A stretch of 19,062 nucleotides of DNA from Alphaproteobacteria bacterium (GCA_002749135.1 NVVY01000029.1:1-19062), one strand, 5' to 3'; positions 9,573 through 17,022 are shown, numbered from the stretch's first letter. Numbers and translations: made by a program. Notes: generated by a model not told the origin, from the letters alone.

Positions 9573-10673
9573 ATGAAAAGACGTACATTCCTTACGACAA
9601 CGGCTGGCGGCGCGGTAGCCACAGCGGCGGGCCTGTCGGCTCCGGCCTATGCTACGGGTAAGCGCAAGCTAAAAATGGTCACCACTTGGCCCAAAAAATT
9701 CCCCGGCCTTGGTACGCGCGCTGAGGAATTTGCCAAGGACATAGAAACAGCCACAGATGGCCGAATTCGAATCAAAGTCTATGCCGGTAATGAGCTGGTG
9801 CCGCCTCTGGGGGCCTTTGATGCGGTGCGCGGCGGCAAAGCGGATATATATCACGGCTCCGAATATTACTGGCAGGGCAAACATAAAGCCTTTTCCTTCT
9901 TCACCGCCATCCCCTTTGGCCTGACCGCTATGGAGCAGAGCCAGTGGCTCAATTATGGCGGCGGCCAGAAGCTTTGGGATGAACTGTCCGGGAAATTCAA
10001 TATCAAGGCCCTCGCCTGCACCAACAGTGGCGTGCAGATGGGTGGCTGGTTCAAGAAGGAAATGAACAGCGTTGAAGATTTCAAAGGCCTGAGAATGCGT
10101 ATTCCGGGGCTGGGCGGTGAGGTGTTAAAACGCCTGGGCGCAACGCCGGTGACCAAGGCCGGCGGCGAGATTTATCTGGCCCTAAGTCAAGGGAATATTG
10201 ATGCCTCTGAATGGGTTGGGCCGTGGAATGATCTGGCCTTTGGTTTTCATAATATCACCAAATATTATTACACCTCCGCCTTTCAGGAACCGGGTGCGGC
10301 CATTGCCGCCGGATTTAACCTTGATGTCTGGAACAGTCTGAGCAAAGCAGATCAAGCCATCATCAAAGCCGTAGCCGGGGATAACTATCAGAAATCGCTG
10401 GCGGAGTTCAACAGCCGCAATGCGGCCTCCCTGCGGGTGCTGGTTGAGAAACACGGCGTTTTGCTGCGCACCTATTCCGATGAGATACTGATCGCCCTCG
10501 CCCGTACTTCTGACGAGGTTATGCAGGAAATCGCCACCACGGATGATCTGACAAAGCGTATATATAACAGCTATATGGACACGCGCAGAGCGGCCATGGA
10601 ATGGCGGGCCATTGCCGATGAGCCTTACCTGAGATCGCGGCATCTTTATGAAAATTTTGGCAAAAGACTGTAG
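9573..10673 (+). CDS. dctP: TRAP transporter solute-binding protein, TakP-like
   Basis: This is the periplasmic receptor of a TRAP transporter. The mature fold and motifs (AGELVP-like YAGNELVPPLGAFDAV, EYYWQGK, IPFGL, NSGVQMGGWFKKE, LRMRIPGLGGEVLKRLG, DASEWVGPWND) closely follow Rhodobacter TakP, which binds alpha-keto acids, and related lactate receptors. Substrate is therefore likely a 2-oxo- or 2-hydroxy-monocarboxylate, as an inference. The N-terminus MKRRTFLTTTAGGAVATAAG with APAYA is a twin-arginine-type signal (lone KRRTF motif), cleaved near residue 27. An upstream in-frame ATG at 9513 would add 20 residues ahead of the signal; ATG at 9573 is chosen because of AGGGG 8 bases upstream and because the signal peptide then starts correctly. 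Length is 366 residues. It is the first gene of the dctPQM operon. Confidence 0.92.
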   Translation: MKRRTFLTTTAGGAVATAAGLSAPAYATGKRKLKMVTTWPKKFPGLGTRAEEFAKDIETATDGRIRIKVYAGNELVPPLGAFDAVRGGKADIYHGSEYYWQGKHKAFSFFTAIPFGLTAMEQSQWLNYGGGQKLWDELSGKFNIKALACTNSGVQMGGWFKKEMNSVEDFKGLRMRIPGLGGEVLKRLGATPVTKAGGEIYLALSQGNIDASEWVGPWNDLAFGFHNITKYYYTSAFQEPGAAIAAGFNLDVWNSLSKADQAIIKAVAGDNYQKSLAEFNSRNAASLRVLVEKHGVLLRTYSDEILIALARTSDEVMQEIATTDDLTKRIYNSYMDTRRAAMEWRAIADEPYLRSRHLYENFGKRL

Positions 10674-10679
10674 GATATT

Positions 10680-11222
10680 GTGACAGGCCTGCTCCATAAT
10701 ATTGCAAAGAGAATTGATCAATTCAGCGAGGCCACCGGGCGCGCCCTGTCATGGCTCACCTTGTTTCTGGTGCTTATGCAGTTTCTCATTGTGCTGGGCC
10801 ATTATATATTTCATCTGGGGGCCATATATTTGCAGGAGAGCCTGCTCTATATGCACAGTATGATATTTCTGGGCGCGGCGGCCTATACCCTGCGTCATAA
10901 TGGCCATGTTAGGGTTGATGTTTTTTACAGTGGGTTTTCGGAAAAAACCAAGGCATGGATTAACTTTTTGGGGTGCCTGATCTTTCTGTTTCCAGTCACG
11001 ATCCTCATTGGCTGGATGGCCTGGCCCTATGTCATGGATTCGTGGGAAAGCATGGAAGGCTCCATCGAATTGAGCGGTATTCAGGCGGTTTATCTGCTGA
11101 AAAGCATGATTTTATTCTTTGCCGCCACTTTATTCCTGCAGGCCATATCCCTGTTGCTTCATTCCTGGTTGACCATACGGGGGGCAGAACATCTGTCCGA
11201 AGAAGAGCCAGAGGTCGTGTGA
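10680..11222 (+). CDS. dctQ: TRAP transporter small permease subunit (DctQ)
   Basis: This 180-residue membrane protein has four hydrophobic helices (about 22-45, 55-75, 95-115 and 135-158), as in DctQ subunits that bridge the binding protein and DctM. Characteristic features are ESLLYMHSMIFLGAAAYTLRHNGHVRVDVFY (about 52-82) and WESMEGSIELSGIQAVYLLKS. It starts at GTG (10680); the Shine-Dalgarno AGGAT overlaps the dctP stop codon, leaving only 6 bases between the genes, which indicates coupled expression. Its TGA overlaps the dctM ATG by one base. Confidence 0.92.
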   Translation: MTGLLHNIAKRIDQFSEATGRALSWLTLFLVLMQFLIVLGHYIFHLGAIYLQESLLYMHSMIFLGAAAYTLRHNGHVRVDVFYSGFSEKTKAWINFLGCLIFLFPVTILIGWMAWPYVMDSWESMEGSIELSGIQAVYLLKSMILFFAATLFLQAISLLLHSWLTIRGAEHLSEEEPEVV

Positions 11223-12790
11223 TGGAATTGAATATCATCCTTGACCTGCTCATGTTCCTGGCCGTGATCATCATGCTGATGAGCGGATTCCCGGTCGCCT
11301 TTACCCTCGGCGGAACGGCCTTGTTATTTGTCGGCATCGGCATTTATTTCGATGAGATTGACAGCGATTTTATCGGCCTGATTCCGGAGCGGATTTTCGG
11401 CACCATGACCAATGATGTCTTGCTGGCGGTCCCCCTGTTTATCTTTATGGGCGTTATGCTGGAGCGGTCTAAAATTGCCGAAGAACTGCTGGACAGCATG
11501 TCAAGGCTTATGGGACGCCTGCCCGGCGGACTTGGTGTCTCCGTGACCATTGTCGGGGCGTTGCTGGCGGCCTCTACCGGGATTGTCGGGGCAACTGTGG
11601 TTACTATGGGCCTGCTCAGCCTGCCAACAATGTTAAAGCGGGGCTATAGCCCGGCACTGGCCAGTGGCACCATCGCCGCGTCCGGCACCCTGGGCCAGAT
11701 CATACCGCCGTCCATCGTGCTGGTACTATTGGGGGATCAGCTGTCCTCAGCCTGGCAGACAGCCCAATTGGAAATGGGCAACTGGGCACCGGAACCGCTG
11801 TCCGTTGGTGACCTGTTCGCCGGGGCGCTGATTCCCGGCATGGTGCTGGTGCTGCTTTATATTCTGTACCAGATAGCCGTGGCCGTCATATTCCCCAAGC
11901 TGTCACCACCAATCAGCAAGGATGAAGCATCAGAAACAGTAAGCACAGCCCGCCTTCTGGGGGCGTTCCTGCCACCCATATTCCTGATCATTGCCGTTCT
12001 GGGATCAATTATTGCCGGCATAGCCACCCCGACCGAGGCGGCGGCTGTAGGCGCGGTCGGGGCTATTCTCATGACCGGTTACAAGGTGGAACCAGATAAG
12101 GCATGGCCTGTCTATGCCGCCGTGCTATCCCTCGCCGGGTTGGTAATTTTGAGCAACCTGTTTGACCTCAGACTTAATCGCGATGATATTTCTGCCGGAA
12201 ATTATATGGGAATTGCTCTCGCCGTCATATTAAGCCTCTGTGCTTTATGGGGTGTGGGTGTCGCCACCTATCGCAGTCATCGAGAAAAAATTCTGCATCA
12301 TGTCATGCAATCCACCACCCGGATTTCGGCCATGATATTCATGATCCTGATCGGGGCCGCCATGTTTTCACTGGTGTTTAAAGGTTTTGAAGGTGATGAG
12401 TTTATCCATGACTTCCTCAGCAACCTGCCCGGCGGAAAATTTGCCGCGCTGATACTGGTCATGGCGGTCATGTTTGTGCTGGGCTTTTTTCTGGACTTTA
12501 TCGAGATTACTTTTGTCGTTGTCCCCATCGTAGCCCCTGTTTTGCTTATGATGGATATACATCCTGTATGGCTCGGGATTATGATGGCCATGAACCTGCA
12601 AACAAGTTTTCTGACCCCGCCATTTGGCTTTGCGCTCTTTTACCTGCGCGGGGTTGCGCCGAAAAGCGTCACGACCATGCAGATATACAAGGGCGTTCTG
12701 CCCTATGTGTTAATCCAGATACTTATGCTGGCCATATTATGGTTTTTCCCCGAAATGACCACGTGGTTACCCGGCGTATTGTTCAAATAA
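11222..12790 (+). CDS. dctM: TRAP transporter large permease subunit (DctM)
   Basis: DctM is the ion-coupled transport channel of the TRAP system. From ATG 11222, which overlaps the dctQ stop as TGATG, it is 522 residues. Typical signatures are LMSGFPVAFTLGG, VPLFIFMGVMLERS, LGVSVTIVGALLAASTGIVGAT, GTIAASGTLGQIIPPSIVLVLLGDQ, GIATPTEAAAVGAVGA and a C-terminal NLQTSFLTPPFGFALFYLRG. It is about 90 residues longer than the usual 425-residue DctM because of an insert near 287-362 with two extra hydrophobic segments; such longer forms occur in TakP/lactate-type TRAP systems. A longer in-frame ORF extends upstream to 10973 but lies inside dctQ and is rejected. A strong terminator follows. Confidence 0.95.
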   Translation: MELNIILDLLMFLAVIIMLMSGFPVAFTLGGTALLFVGIGIYFDEIDSDFIGLIPERIFGTMTNDVLLAVPLFIFMGVMLERSKIAEELLDSMSRLMGRLPGGLGVSVTIVGALLAASTGIVGATVVTMGLLSLPTMLKRGYSPALASGTIAASGTLGQIIPPSIVLVLLGDQLSSAWQTAQLEMGNWAPEPLSVGDLFAGALIPGMVLVLLYILYQIAVAVIFPKLSPPISKDEASETVSTARLLGAFLPPIFLIIAVLGSIIAGIATPTEAAAVGAVGAILMTGYKVEPDKAWPVYAAVLSLAGLVILSNLFDLRLNRDDISAGNYMGIALAVILSLCALWGVGVATYRSHREKILHHVMQSTTRISAMIFMILIGAAMFSLVFKGFEGDEFIHDFLSNLPGGKFAALILVMAVMFVLGFFLDFIEITFVVVPIVAPVLLMMDIHPVWLGIMMAMNLQTSFLTPPFGFALFYLRGVAPKSVTTMQIYKGVLPYVLIQILMLAILWFFPEMTTWLPGVLFK

Positions 12791-12826
12791 AAACAGCCGT
12801 TCGGCAAATACCAAACGGCTGTTTTT
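12790..12826 (+). terminator. Intrinsic terminator of the TRAP operon
   Basis: AAACAGCCGTT (12791-12801) pairs with AACGGCTGTTT (12814-12824) around a 12-base loop, ending in a T-run. The stem begins at the dctM stop codon. The A/T flanks make it usable in both directions, so it may also stop transcripts from the convergent tRNA. Confidence 0.9.
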
Positions 12827-12840
12827 CAGTGTTGATTTAA

Positions 12841-12917
12841 TGGTCGGGGAGACAGGATTTGAACCTGCGACCCCCTGTACCCAAAACAGGTGCGCTACCA
12901 GGCTGCGCCACTCCCCG
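12841..12917 (-). tRNA. tRNA-Pro (anticodon UGG)
   Basis: The reverse strand folds as a complete 77-base tRNA with encoded CCA (12843-12841). The acceptor stem is CGGGGAG with CTCCCCG and discriminator A. The anticodon stem CCTGT/ACAGG encloses loop TTTGGGT, with anticodon TGG at 12883-12881. The T-arm reads GCAGG-TTCAAAT-CCTGT. UGG reads the CCA/CCG proline codons. It is convergent with the TRAP operon. Confidence 0.97.
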
Positions 12918-12943
12918 ACGGGATTAAATCTAACGTGCTAGGC

Positions 12944-12972
12944 TTAATACAAGAAGCATTACCCAAGGGCAA
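12944..12972 (-). promoter_or_regulatory. Promoter of the tRNA-Pro gene
   Basis: On the minus strand TTGCCC (12972-12967), a 17-base spacer and TATTAA (12949-12944) lie upstream of the tRNA, with a predicted start about 20 bases before its first base. This gives the tRNA its own promoter independent of the DUF192 gene. Confidence 0.55.
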
Positions 12973-13016
12973 GCGCATTTATGAACTTGGGCCATGTTTT
13001 TTAGATTTTTATGTCT

Positions 13017-13514
13017 TTAATGGCGCACAGTAGTGAAAAACGGGTGGATTATTCTATCACCTTTTTTGATATTAAGGCGGTTTGTCAGCCCCGCATTCAC
13101 TTCGAAGGCGGCAATAACAGGAAATTGTGAAGAAATAATATCAAGCGATTCAGGCACCGCATCCTTTGCGATATGAACGATAACCCCCGCCCTATTGATA
13201 AAAATAATATCAAGAGGGATATAAGTATTCTTCATCCACATCTTCACGATCTTATTTTCATCAAAAAGAAACAACATACCATTCTGGTCAGCCATAGTTT
13301 TTCGGAACATAAGGCCTCTGGCCTGTTGATCAAAATTTTCCGCAACTTCTATGTTGAAATTAAATTTGTATGAACCGGATGAGATAGATAATTGTGATTG
13401 CCTGAAAACTAACTGCCCCTCTTCTGCGCGGACAGCCACAGAAAACAGCATGACCATAAAACTCATGGCCAAACAAAAATACAGATTTGTTTTGCGAAGG
13501 AATTTGAGACTCAT
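13017..13514 (-). CDS. DUF192 family secreted protein
   Basis: The biochemical function is unknown. The 165-residue protein has a Sec signal peptide (basic MSLKFLRK, a hydrophobic core, cleavage after about A30 at VRAEE) and a DUF192 domain at about 50-160. Family signatures are ARGLMFRKTMADQNGMLFLF, MWMKNTYIPLDIIFINRAGVIVHI and FEVNAGLTNRLNIKKGDRI. It should be periplasmic. It lies 45 bases downstream of the cold-shock gene on the same strand with no clear terminator between, so co-transcription is likely. The Shine-Dalgarno is weak. Confidence 0.93.
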   Translation of the reverse strand: MSLKFLRKTNLYFCLAMSFMVMLFSVAVRAEEGQLVFRQSQLSISSGSYKFNFNIEVAENFDQQARGLMFRKTMADQNGMLFLFDENKIVKMWMKNTYIPLDIIFINRAGVIVHIAKDAVPESLDIISSQFPVIAAFEVNAGLTNRLNIKKGDRIIHPFFTTVRH

Positions 13515-13559
13515 GTCTCTATCATATCCATATTATTACAATAAGTAACCGGATTTTCC

Positions 13560-14159
13560 CTAAATCTTTATGGCTTTTACCACCAGACCCCGTTCGCCGT
13601 CGTCCACGACAACTGCAACCGATTGGCCCGGCACCAAATGGTCAATACCATATTTACGCAATAATTCCATATGAATGAAAACGTCCTGCCCACCGTCCCC
13701 GCGATTCACAAAACCATAACCACGAACCCGGTTAAACCATTTGACAGTTGCATCGGCAAAATCAAGGTCATCCACATCACTATCAACCGCATATGGAATT
13801 GCATGTTCTGTGTCCGCAACAATTGCTGTTGTAAGGTCGAACTCAAGTATTTTAACAGCCTGACGCCCCTTAGGCCGGTTGGCAGAAAGGCATTTCACCT
13901 GAGTTCCCTCAGGTAACATCCGACGTCCAATGTCCTTCAGAATAGAGAAATGAACAAGAATATCCCCCTTGTCATCCTCTGGCGCAATAAATCCGTATCC
14001 CTTGACAGAATCGAACCATTTAACCGATCCGTTAACTTCATCAAAATGCCCAACCGGGGGGTCTATCAAAGCTATAGATTCTGCCCCAGCATTTACTCCG
14101 TCGTCATTAATTACCGTATCCAATCCAACCTGGATATTGGCTGATGTATTTGACTCCAT
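13560..14159 (-). CDS. Tandem cold-shock-domain protein (CspA family)
   Basis: This 199-residue nucleic-acid-binding protein has two CSD domains joined by an acidic linker. CSD1 is about 44-108 (GSVKWFD, RNP1-like GYGFIAP, RNP2-like DILVHFS) and CSD2 about 136-199 (ATVKWFN, GYGFV, DVFIHM). Two-domain Csp proteins are characteristic of alphaproteobacteria; roles are RNA chaperoning and post-transcriptional regulation, not necessarily cold-specific. The open frame extends to a TTG at 14195, but that has no Shine-Dalgarno, whereas ATG 14159 has GTGGGG about 5 bases upstream and is preferred. Its mRNA probably has a long leader. The DUF192 gene follows. Confidence 0.93.
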   Translation of the reverse strand: MESNTSANIQVGLDTVINDDGVNAGAESIALIDPPVGHFDEVNGSVKWFDSVKGYGFIAPEDDKGDILVHFSILKDIGRRMLPEGTQVKCLSANRPKGRQAVKILEFDLTTAIVADTEHAIPYAVDSDVDDLDFADATVKWFNRVRGYGFVNRGDGGQDVFIHMELLRKYGIDHLVPGQSVAVVVDDGERGLVVKAIKI

Positions 14160-14193
14160 GTTACCCCACTTTTCTATTAAGCGCTCCCCAATC

Positions 14194-14207
14194 AAGTAAA
14201 TTTACTT
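14194..14207. repeat. 14-bp perfect palindrome in the csp upstream region
   Basis: AAGTAAATTTACTT is identical to its reverse complement and lies about 35 bases upstream of the csp ATG. In the csp mRNA it would form only a weak A/U hairpin, so a DNA operator is the more likely role. The binding protein is unknown. Confidence 0.5.
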
Positions 14208-14293
14208 TCAAAACTGCTAACATTCTAACATAAAAAAACAATTAGGCCAACATTTTGTGCCATTTTAAGACAATTTCACAAAAATTAACGATA

Positions 14294-14407
14294 GAGACCT
14301 CTACATAAGGCAGGCACCAACTGCTCAGGCTGTGTTTTAAATGTTTTGCGCATGACACAACGATATTATATGATGTATGTAAAAAGAGCAACTTATACAG
14401 AGGTCTC
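14294..14407. repeat. Long-range inverted repeat between csp and phoR
   Basis: GAGACCTCTACATAAG (14294-14309) pairs with CTTATACAGAGGTCTC (14392-14407): 14 of 16 positions are complementary, with only a central 2-base mismatch, around an 82-base centre. The arms flank the predicted divergent promoters, and each contains a small dyad of AGAG-N2-CTC type. This could be two copies of a regulator site in opposite orientation or, if transcribed through, the closing stem of a structured RNA. Confidence 0.5.
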
Positions 14408-14495
14408 AAATATTATTTTTTTATGACATACGTGACATTCACACTCGCGTATTTTACCTTCATAGACGTTTCTTCAAAAATGATTCTGATACAAA

Positions 14496-15794
14496 ATGCA
14501 CCAAAATAAAACGCCATTTAATTTTATACGCTTATTAAAGTTCCTATTCGTATTGTCCCCAATTATATTTTTCGGTATCTACCTTCAGGTTCAGCATAAA
14601 ATTAATGATCTCGAATTGATCATCTATTTTGTGGTTGCTGTTTTGCCTCTTGTCGCGAGTATCCGTTATTTCCTTCATAAGCTCGCCGTTCTTGACCGGC
14701 AGACTATATTGCAAATTCATGATAATAAGGCGACAAAAGAAAATCAGCTTCTCTTAACGAAAATAATGGAAAAATTATCGGACCCCCTGTTAATTCTTGA
14801 TTCAACCAACCGCGTATTAATGGCCAATAAATCGGCCCATGATCTTTTAGGCAAACAGATATTAAAACAAAATATTTCAGTATTTATCCGAAATTCGGCC
14901 TTTGACAGCGCATTGTTACGTGCCCATGACACAGAGGTTCCGGTCAGCTGCGAATTTAAATTTGGCACACCCATCACCCGACATTATCTAACCCGGATGC
15001 ATCTGTTCAGTATGGACAGTGACCAAAACCGCAAATCAAAACAATATATGTTTCTGGCCCTTTATGACGTATCCGCCATTAAGCGTGCCGACATCATGCG
15101 GGCTGATTTCGTCGCCAATGCCAGCCATGAACTGCGCACACCGCTTGCCTCCATTTTAGGTTTTGTGGAGACACTGCAAGGCCCGGCGCGGGATGACAAC
15201 GACGCCCATGAGCGCTTTTTGGCCATCATGCATGATGAGGCCAGCCGTATGAGCCGCCTGATCGAAGACCTGTTATCGCTGTCGCGGATTGAAAGAGACC
15301 TGCATGTGCCGCCGTCAGATAAAATCAACCTTTCTCACCTGATCCGTAGTGTTATTAATGTTCTAGAACCACAGGCCCGTGAAAAGAATATGACAATTAC
15401 ATTTTCCAGTGGACTTCAGAAAGACATAATCGGTGATCACGATCAGCTCACACAGGTTTTTCAGAATCTCATTGAAAATGCCATCAAGTACGGTAGCCGT
15501 AATACTGAAATACGTGTCGCCTATGTCAAGAATATATTGTCTCCGCAAGCAGGCACAAAAGATATAACCATCACCATAACCAATGAAGGCCCCGGCATTG
15601 CGCCGGAACATTTGCCCCGTTTGATGGAGCGATTCTACCGGGTTGATTCAGCCAGATCCCGAAGTCTGGGGGGCACAGGCCTTGGTCTGGCCATCGTTAA
15701 GCATATTGTCCAACGTCATAAAGGCCGTATTTTCTTTGAAAGCGAACTGAATTCCACAACAAAAGTCACCGTATCCCTGCCTCTTGAGCAATAA
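14496..15794 (+). CDS. phoR: Phosphate regulon sensor histidine kinase PhoR
   Basis: This 432-residue membrane histidine kinase has two N-terminal helices (about 11-30 and 40-60), a PAS-like domain (about 85-195), a dimerisation/phosphoacceptor domain with H211 in FVANASHELRTPLASILGF, and a HATPase domain with the N-box QNLIENAIKYGS (323-334), F-box-like LMERFYRVD and G2-box GGTGLGLAIVKH. The G1 box reads TNEGPGI (362-368), with Asn at the usual adenine-contacting Asp position. Identity as PhoR follows from this architecture and the directly downstream PHO box and pst genes. It senses phosphate status through the Pst system and phosphorylates PhoB. The ATG at 14496 has no evident Shine-Dalgarno. 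Confidence 0.93.
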   Translation: MHQNKTPFNFIRLLKFLFVLSPIIFFGIYLQVQHKINDLELIIYFVVAVLPLVASIRYFLHKLAVLDRQTILQIHDNKATKENQLLLTKIMEKLSDPLLILDSTNRVLMANKSAHDLLGKQILKQNISVFIRNSAFDSALLRAHDTEVPVSCEFKFGTPITRHYLTRMHLFSMDSDQNRKSKQYMFLALYDVSAIKRADIMRADFVANASHELRTPLASILGFVETLQGPARDDNDAHERFLAIMHDEASRMSRLIEDLLSLSRIERDLHVPPSDKINLSHLIRSVINVLEPQAREKNMTITFSSGLQKDIIGDHDQLTQVFQNLIENAIKYGSRNTEIRVAYVKNILSPQAGTKDITITITNEGPGIAPEHLPRLMERFYRVDSARSRSLGGTGLGLAIVKHIVQRHKGRIFFESELNSTTKVTVSLPLEQ

Positions 15795-15813
15795 ACTGTT
15801 CCAACATTCTCCG

Positions 15814-15846
15814 CTGTCATAAATGTTTAACAAAACTGCCGCAAAT
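15814..15846 (+). promoter_or_regulatory. PHO box upstream of pstS (three 11-bp units)
   Basis: Three units with 11-bp period are visible: CTGTCAT-AAAT, GTTTAAC-AAAA and CTGCCGC-AAAT. The first matches the PhoB half-site exactly, the others are degenerate, and the A/T linkers are as expected. A candidate -10 (TAATTG at 15850, or TACATT at 15856) follows, with no good -35, as in PhoB-activated promoters. It lies about 70 bases before the pstS start. Confidence 0.75.
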
Positions 15847-15874
15847 AGGTAATTGTACATTTTTAACATCATGA

Positions 15875-15894
15875 CTGTAGTGAATGACCTACAG
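15875..15894 (+). repeat. Small inverted repeat in the pstS leader
   Basis: CTGTAG and CTACAG are separated by 8 bases and lie about 7 bases before the pstS Shine-Dalgarno. A 6-bp hairpin here could affect pstS mRNA stability or translation. Confidence 0.4.
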
Positions 15895-15915
15895 CAAATT
15901 GATTGGAGATAAAAC

Positions 15916-16953
15916 GTGATTACAAAAAAAATATCTATGTTACTGGGAGCCGCAGCTGTGACCATGGCAATTGCCGCACCTGCCGTTGCCCGCGATCAGA
16001 TCCGTATGGTCGGATCATCAACCGTCTACCCTTTTGCAACAGCCGTTTCAGAAGAGTTCGGTAAAAAAACCAAATTCAAAACACCCGTTGTGGAAAGCAC
16101 AGGGTCTGGCGGCGGCCTAAAGCTTTTTTGTGAAGGCGTTGGCGAAAAATATCCGGACATCACCAATGCCTCCCGGGCCATTAAACCTTCTGAAATCAAA
16201 CGTTGTGCCAAAAATGGTGTCACGGAAATTGTTCAAGTCAAAATCGGCTTTGACGGCATTGTTTTCGCCAATTCCAAAAAGGCAAAAAAAGTAGCACTTT
16301 CTCTGCGGGATATCTGGACAGCTCTGGCAGCCAAGGTTCCTGTGAATGGAGAAATGGTTGCCAACCCTAATAAATACTGGAGCGATGTAAACACGAACCT
16401 GCCTCACATCAAGATCGAAGTGCTTGGCCCACCCCCCACATCCGGTACCCGCGATGCTTTTGCTGAACTGGCTATGGAAGGCGGATGCAAGACTTATCCA
16501 GACATCAAGGCCATGAAAAAGAAGAATAAGAAACAGTATAAAATAATCTGCCATACTATCCGCGAAGACGGTGCCTATATCGAAGCCGGTGAAAATGACA
16601 ATCTGATCGTTGGCAAACTTAAGGCAAATCCTGATGCTTTCGGTGTCTTTGGCTACAGTTTTCTGGATCAGAACAGTGATGTCATTCAGGGCAGTATCAT
16701 CAAGGGCAAAGAGCCAACCTTTGAAAATATTTCCAATGGCAGCTATCCCATCTCCCGGTCGCTTTATTTCTATGTGAAAAAAGCCCATGTGGACAAGACC
16801 CCCGGCATCAGAGAATATCTGGCTGAGTTTACCAGTGACAATGCCATGGGTGAATACGGATATTTGACCGAAAAAGGATTAATCCCAATGCCCGCCGCAG
16901 ACCTGAAAAAGATGCGCGAACATGCGAAAAATCTGGTAACATTATCCAAATAA
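15916..16953 (+). CDS. pstS: Phosphate-binding periplasmic protein PstS
   Basis: PstS is the periplasmic phosphate receptor of the Pst ABC importer. The 345-residue precursor has a Sec signal peptide (MITKKISMLLGAAAVTMAIA, cleaved near residue 25 at AVA-RD). Phosphate-binding loops are GSSTVYP (33-39), STGSGGG (61-67), SRAI (86-89) and TSGTRDAF (175-182). It starts at GTG 15916 with Shine-Dalgarno GGAGAT 5 bases before. It follows phoR by 121 bases, with a PHO box in the gap, and is followed by an intrinsic terminator before pstC. Confidence 0.97.
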   Translation: MITKKISMLLGAAAVTMAIAAPAVARDQIRMVGSSTVYPFATAVSEEFGKKTKFKTPVVESTGSGGGLKLFCEGVGEKYPDITNASRAIKPSEIKRCAKNGVTEIVQVKIGFDGIVFANSKKAKKVALSLRDIWTALAAKVPVNGEMVANPNKYWSDVNTNLPHIKIEVLGPPPTSGTRDAFAELAMEGGCKTYPDIKAMKKKNKKQYKIICHTIREDGAYIEAGENDNLIVGKLKANPDAFGVFGYSFLDQNSDVIQGSIIKGKEPTFENISNGSYPISRSLYFYVKKAHVDKTPGIREYLAEFTSDNAMGEYGYLTEKGLIPMPAADLKKMREHAKNLVTLSK

Positions 16954-16967
16954 TAATAAACACAACA

Positions 16968-17002
16968 TCGGGGCCGGGTTAAGTCCGGCTCCGACTTTTT
17001 TT
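16968..17002 (+). terminator. Intrinsic terminator/attenuator between pstS and pstC
   Basis: TCGGGGCCGG (16968-16977) pairs with CCGGCTCCGA (16985-16994), 10 pairs including one G-U, around a 7-base loop, followed by C and seven T. It is as strong as a normal terminator but lies inside the pst cluster, 14 bases after the pstS stop. Partial termination would give more PstS than PstC/A. Confidence 0.85.
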
Positions 17003-17022
17003 AATTGTATGGTTTAAATGAA

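Larger units (their letters stand above)
14160..14495. other. Divergent csp/phoR regulatory region (336 bases, no gene)
   Basis: This AT-rich gap separates the divergent csp and phoR genes. A minus-strand TATAAT (14370-14365) could serve csp, predicting a leader of about 200 bases; its -35 is poor. A plus-strand pair TTGCGC (14346-14351), 17-base spacer, TATGAT (14369-14374) is a weak candidate for phoR. It also holds the palindrome and long inverted repeat listed separately. No RNA gene or small CDS was recognised, and phoR has no clear Shine-Dalgarno. Confidence 0.45.

Noticed and set aside
10973..11221. Upstream in-frame extension of dctM
   Set aside because: It lies wholly inside dctQ in another frame, and the dctM ATG at 11222 overlaps the dctQ stop in the usual coupled arrangement.
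12962..12991. CCCAAG/CTTGGG hairpin as a terminator for the DUF192 gene
   Set aside because: The stem has 6 pairs with an 18-base loop, and on the minus strand, where it would act, no U-run follows. It also overlaps the tRNA promoter.
14160..14195. TTG start at 14195 for the cold-shock protein
   Set aside because: It has no Shine-Dalgarno, and the added 12 residues are not part of the CSD architecture; ATG at 14159 has a purine-rich site.
14330..14357. CTGTGTT/ATGTTTT/ATGACAC with 11-base spacing as a phoR PHO box
   Set aside because: Too few bases match the PhoB half-site, and the spacing to a plausible -10 is wrong.
14424..14438. TGACAT repeated twice upstream of phoR as a PHO box
   Set aside because: The period is 9 bases, not 11, and the flanks do not fit the PhoB pattern.
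16117..16788. 223-codon reverse ORF opposite pstS
   Set aside because: It is antisense to a clear PstS gene, has no recognisable domain, and is best explained as a shadow of the coding frame.
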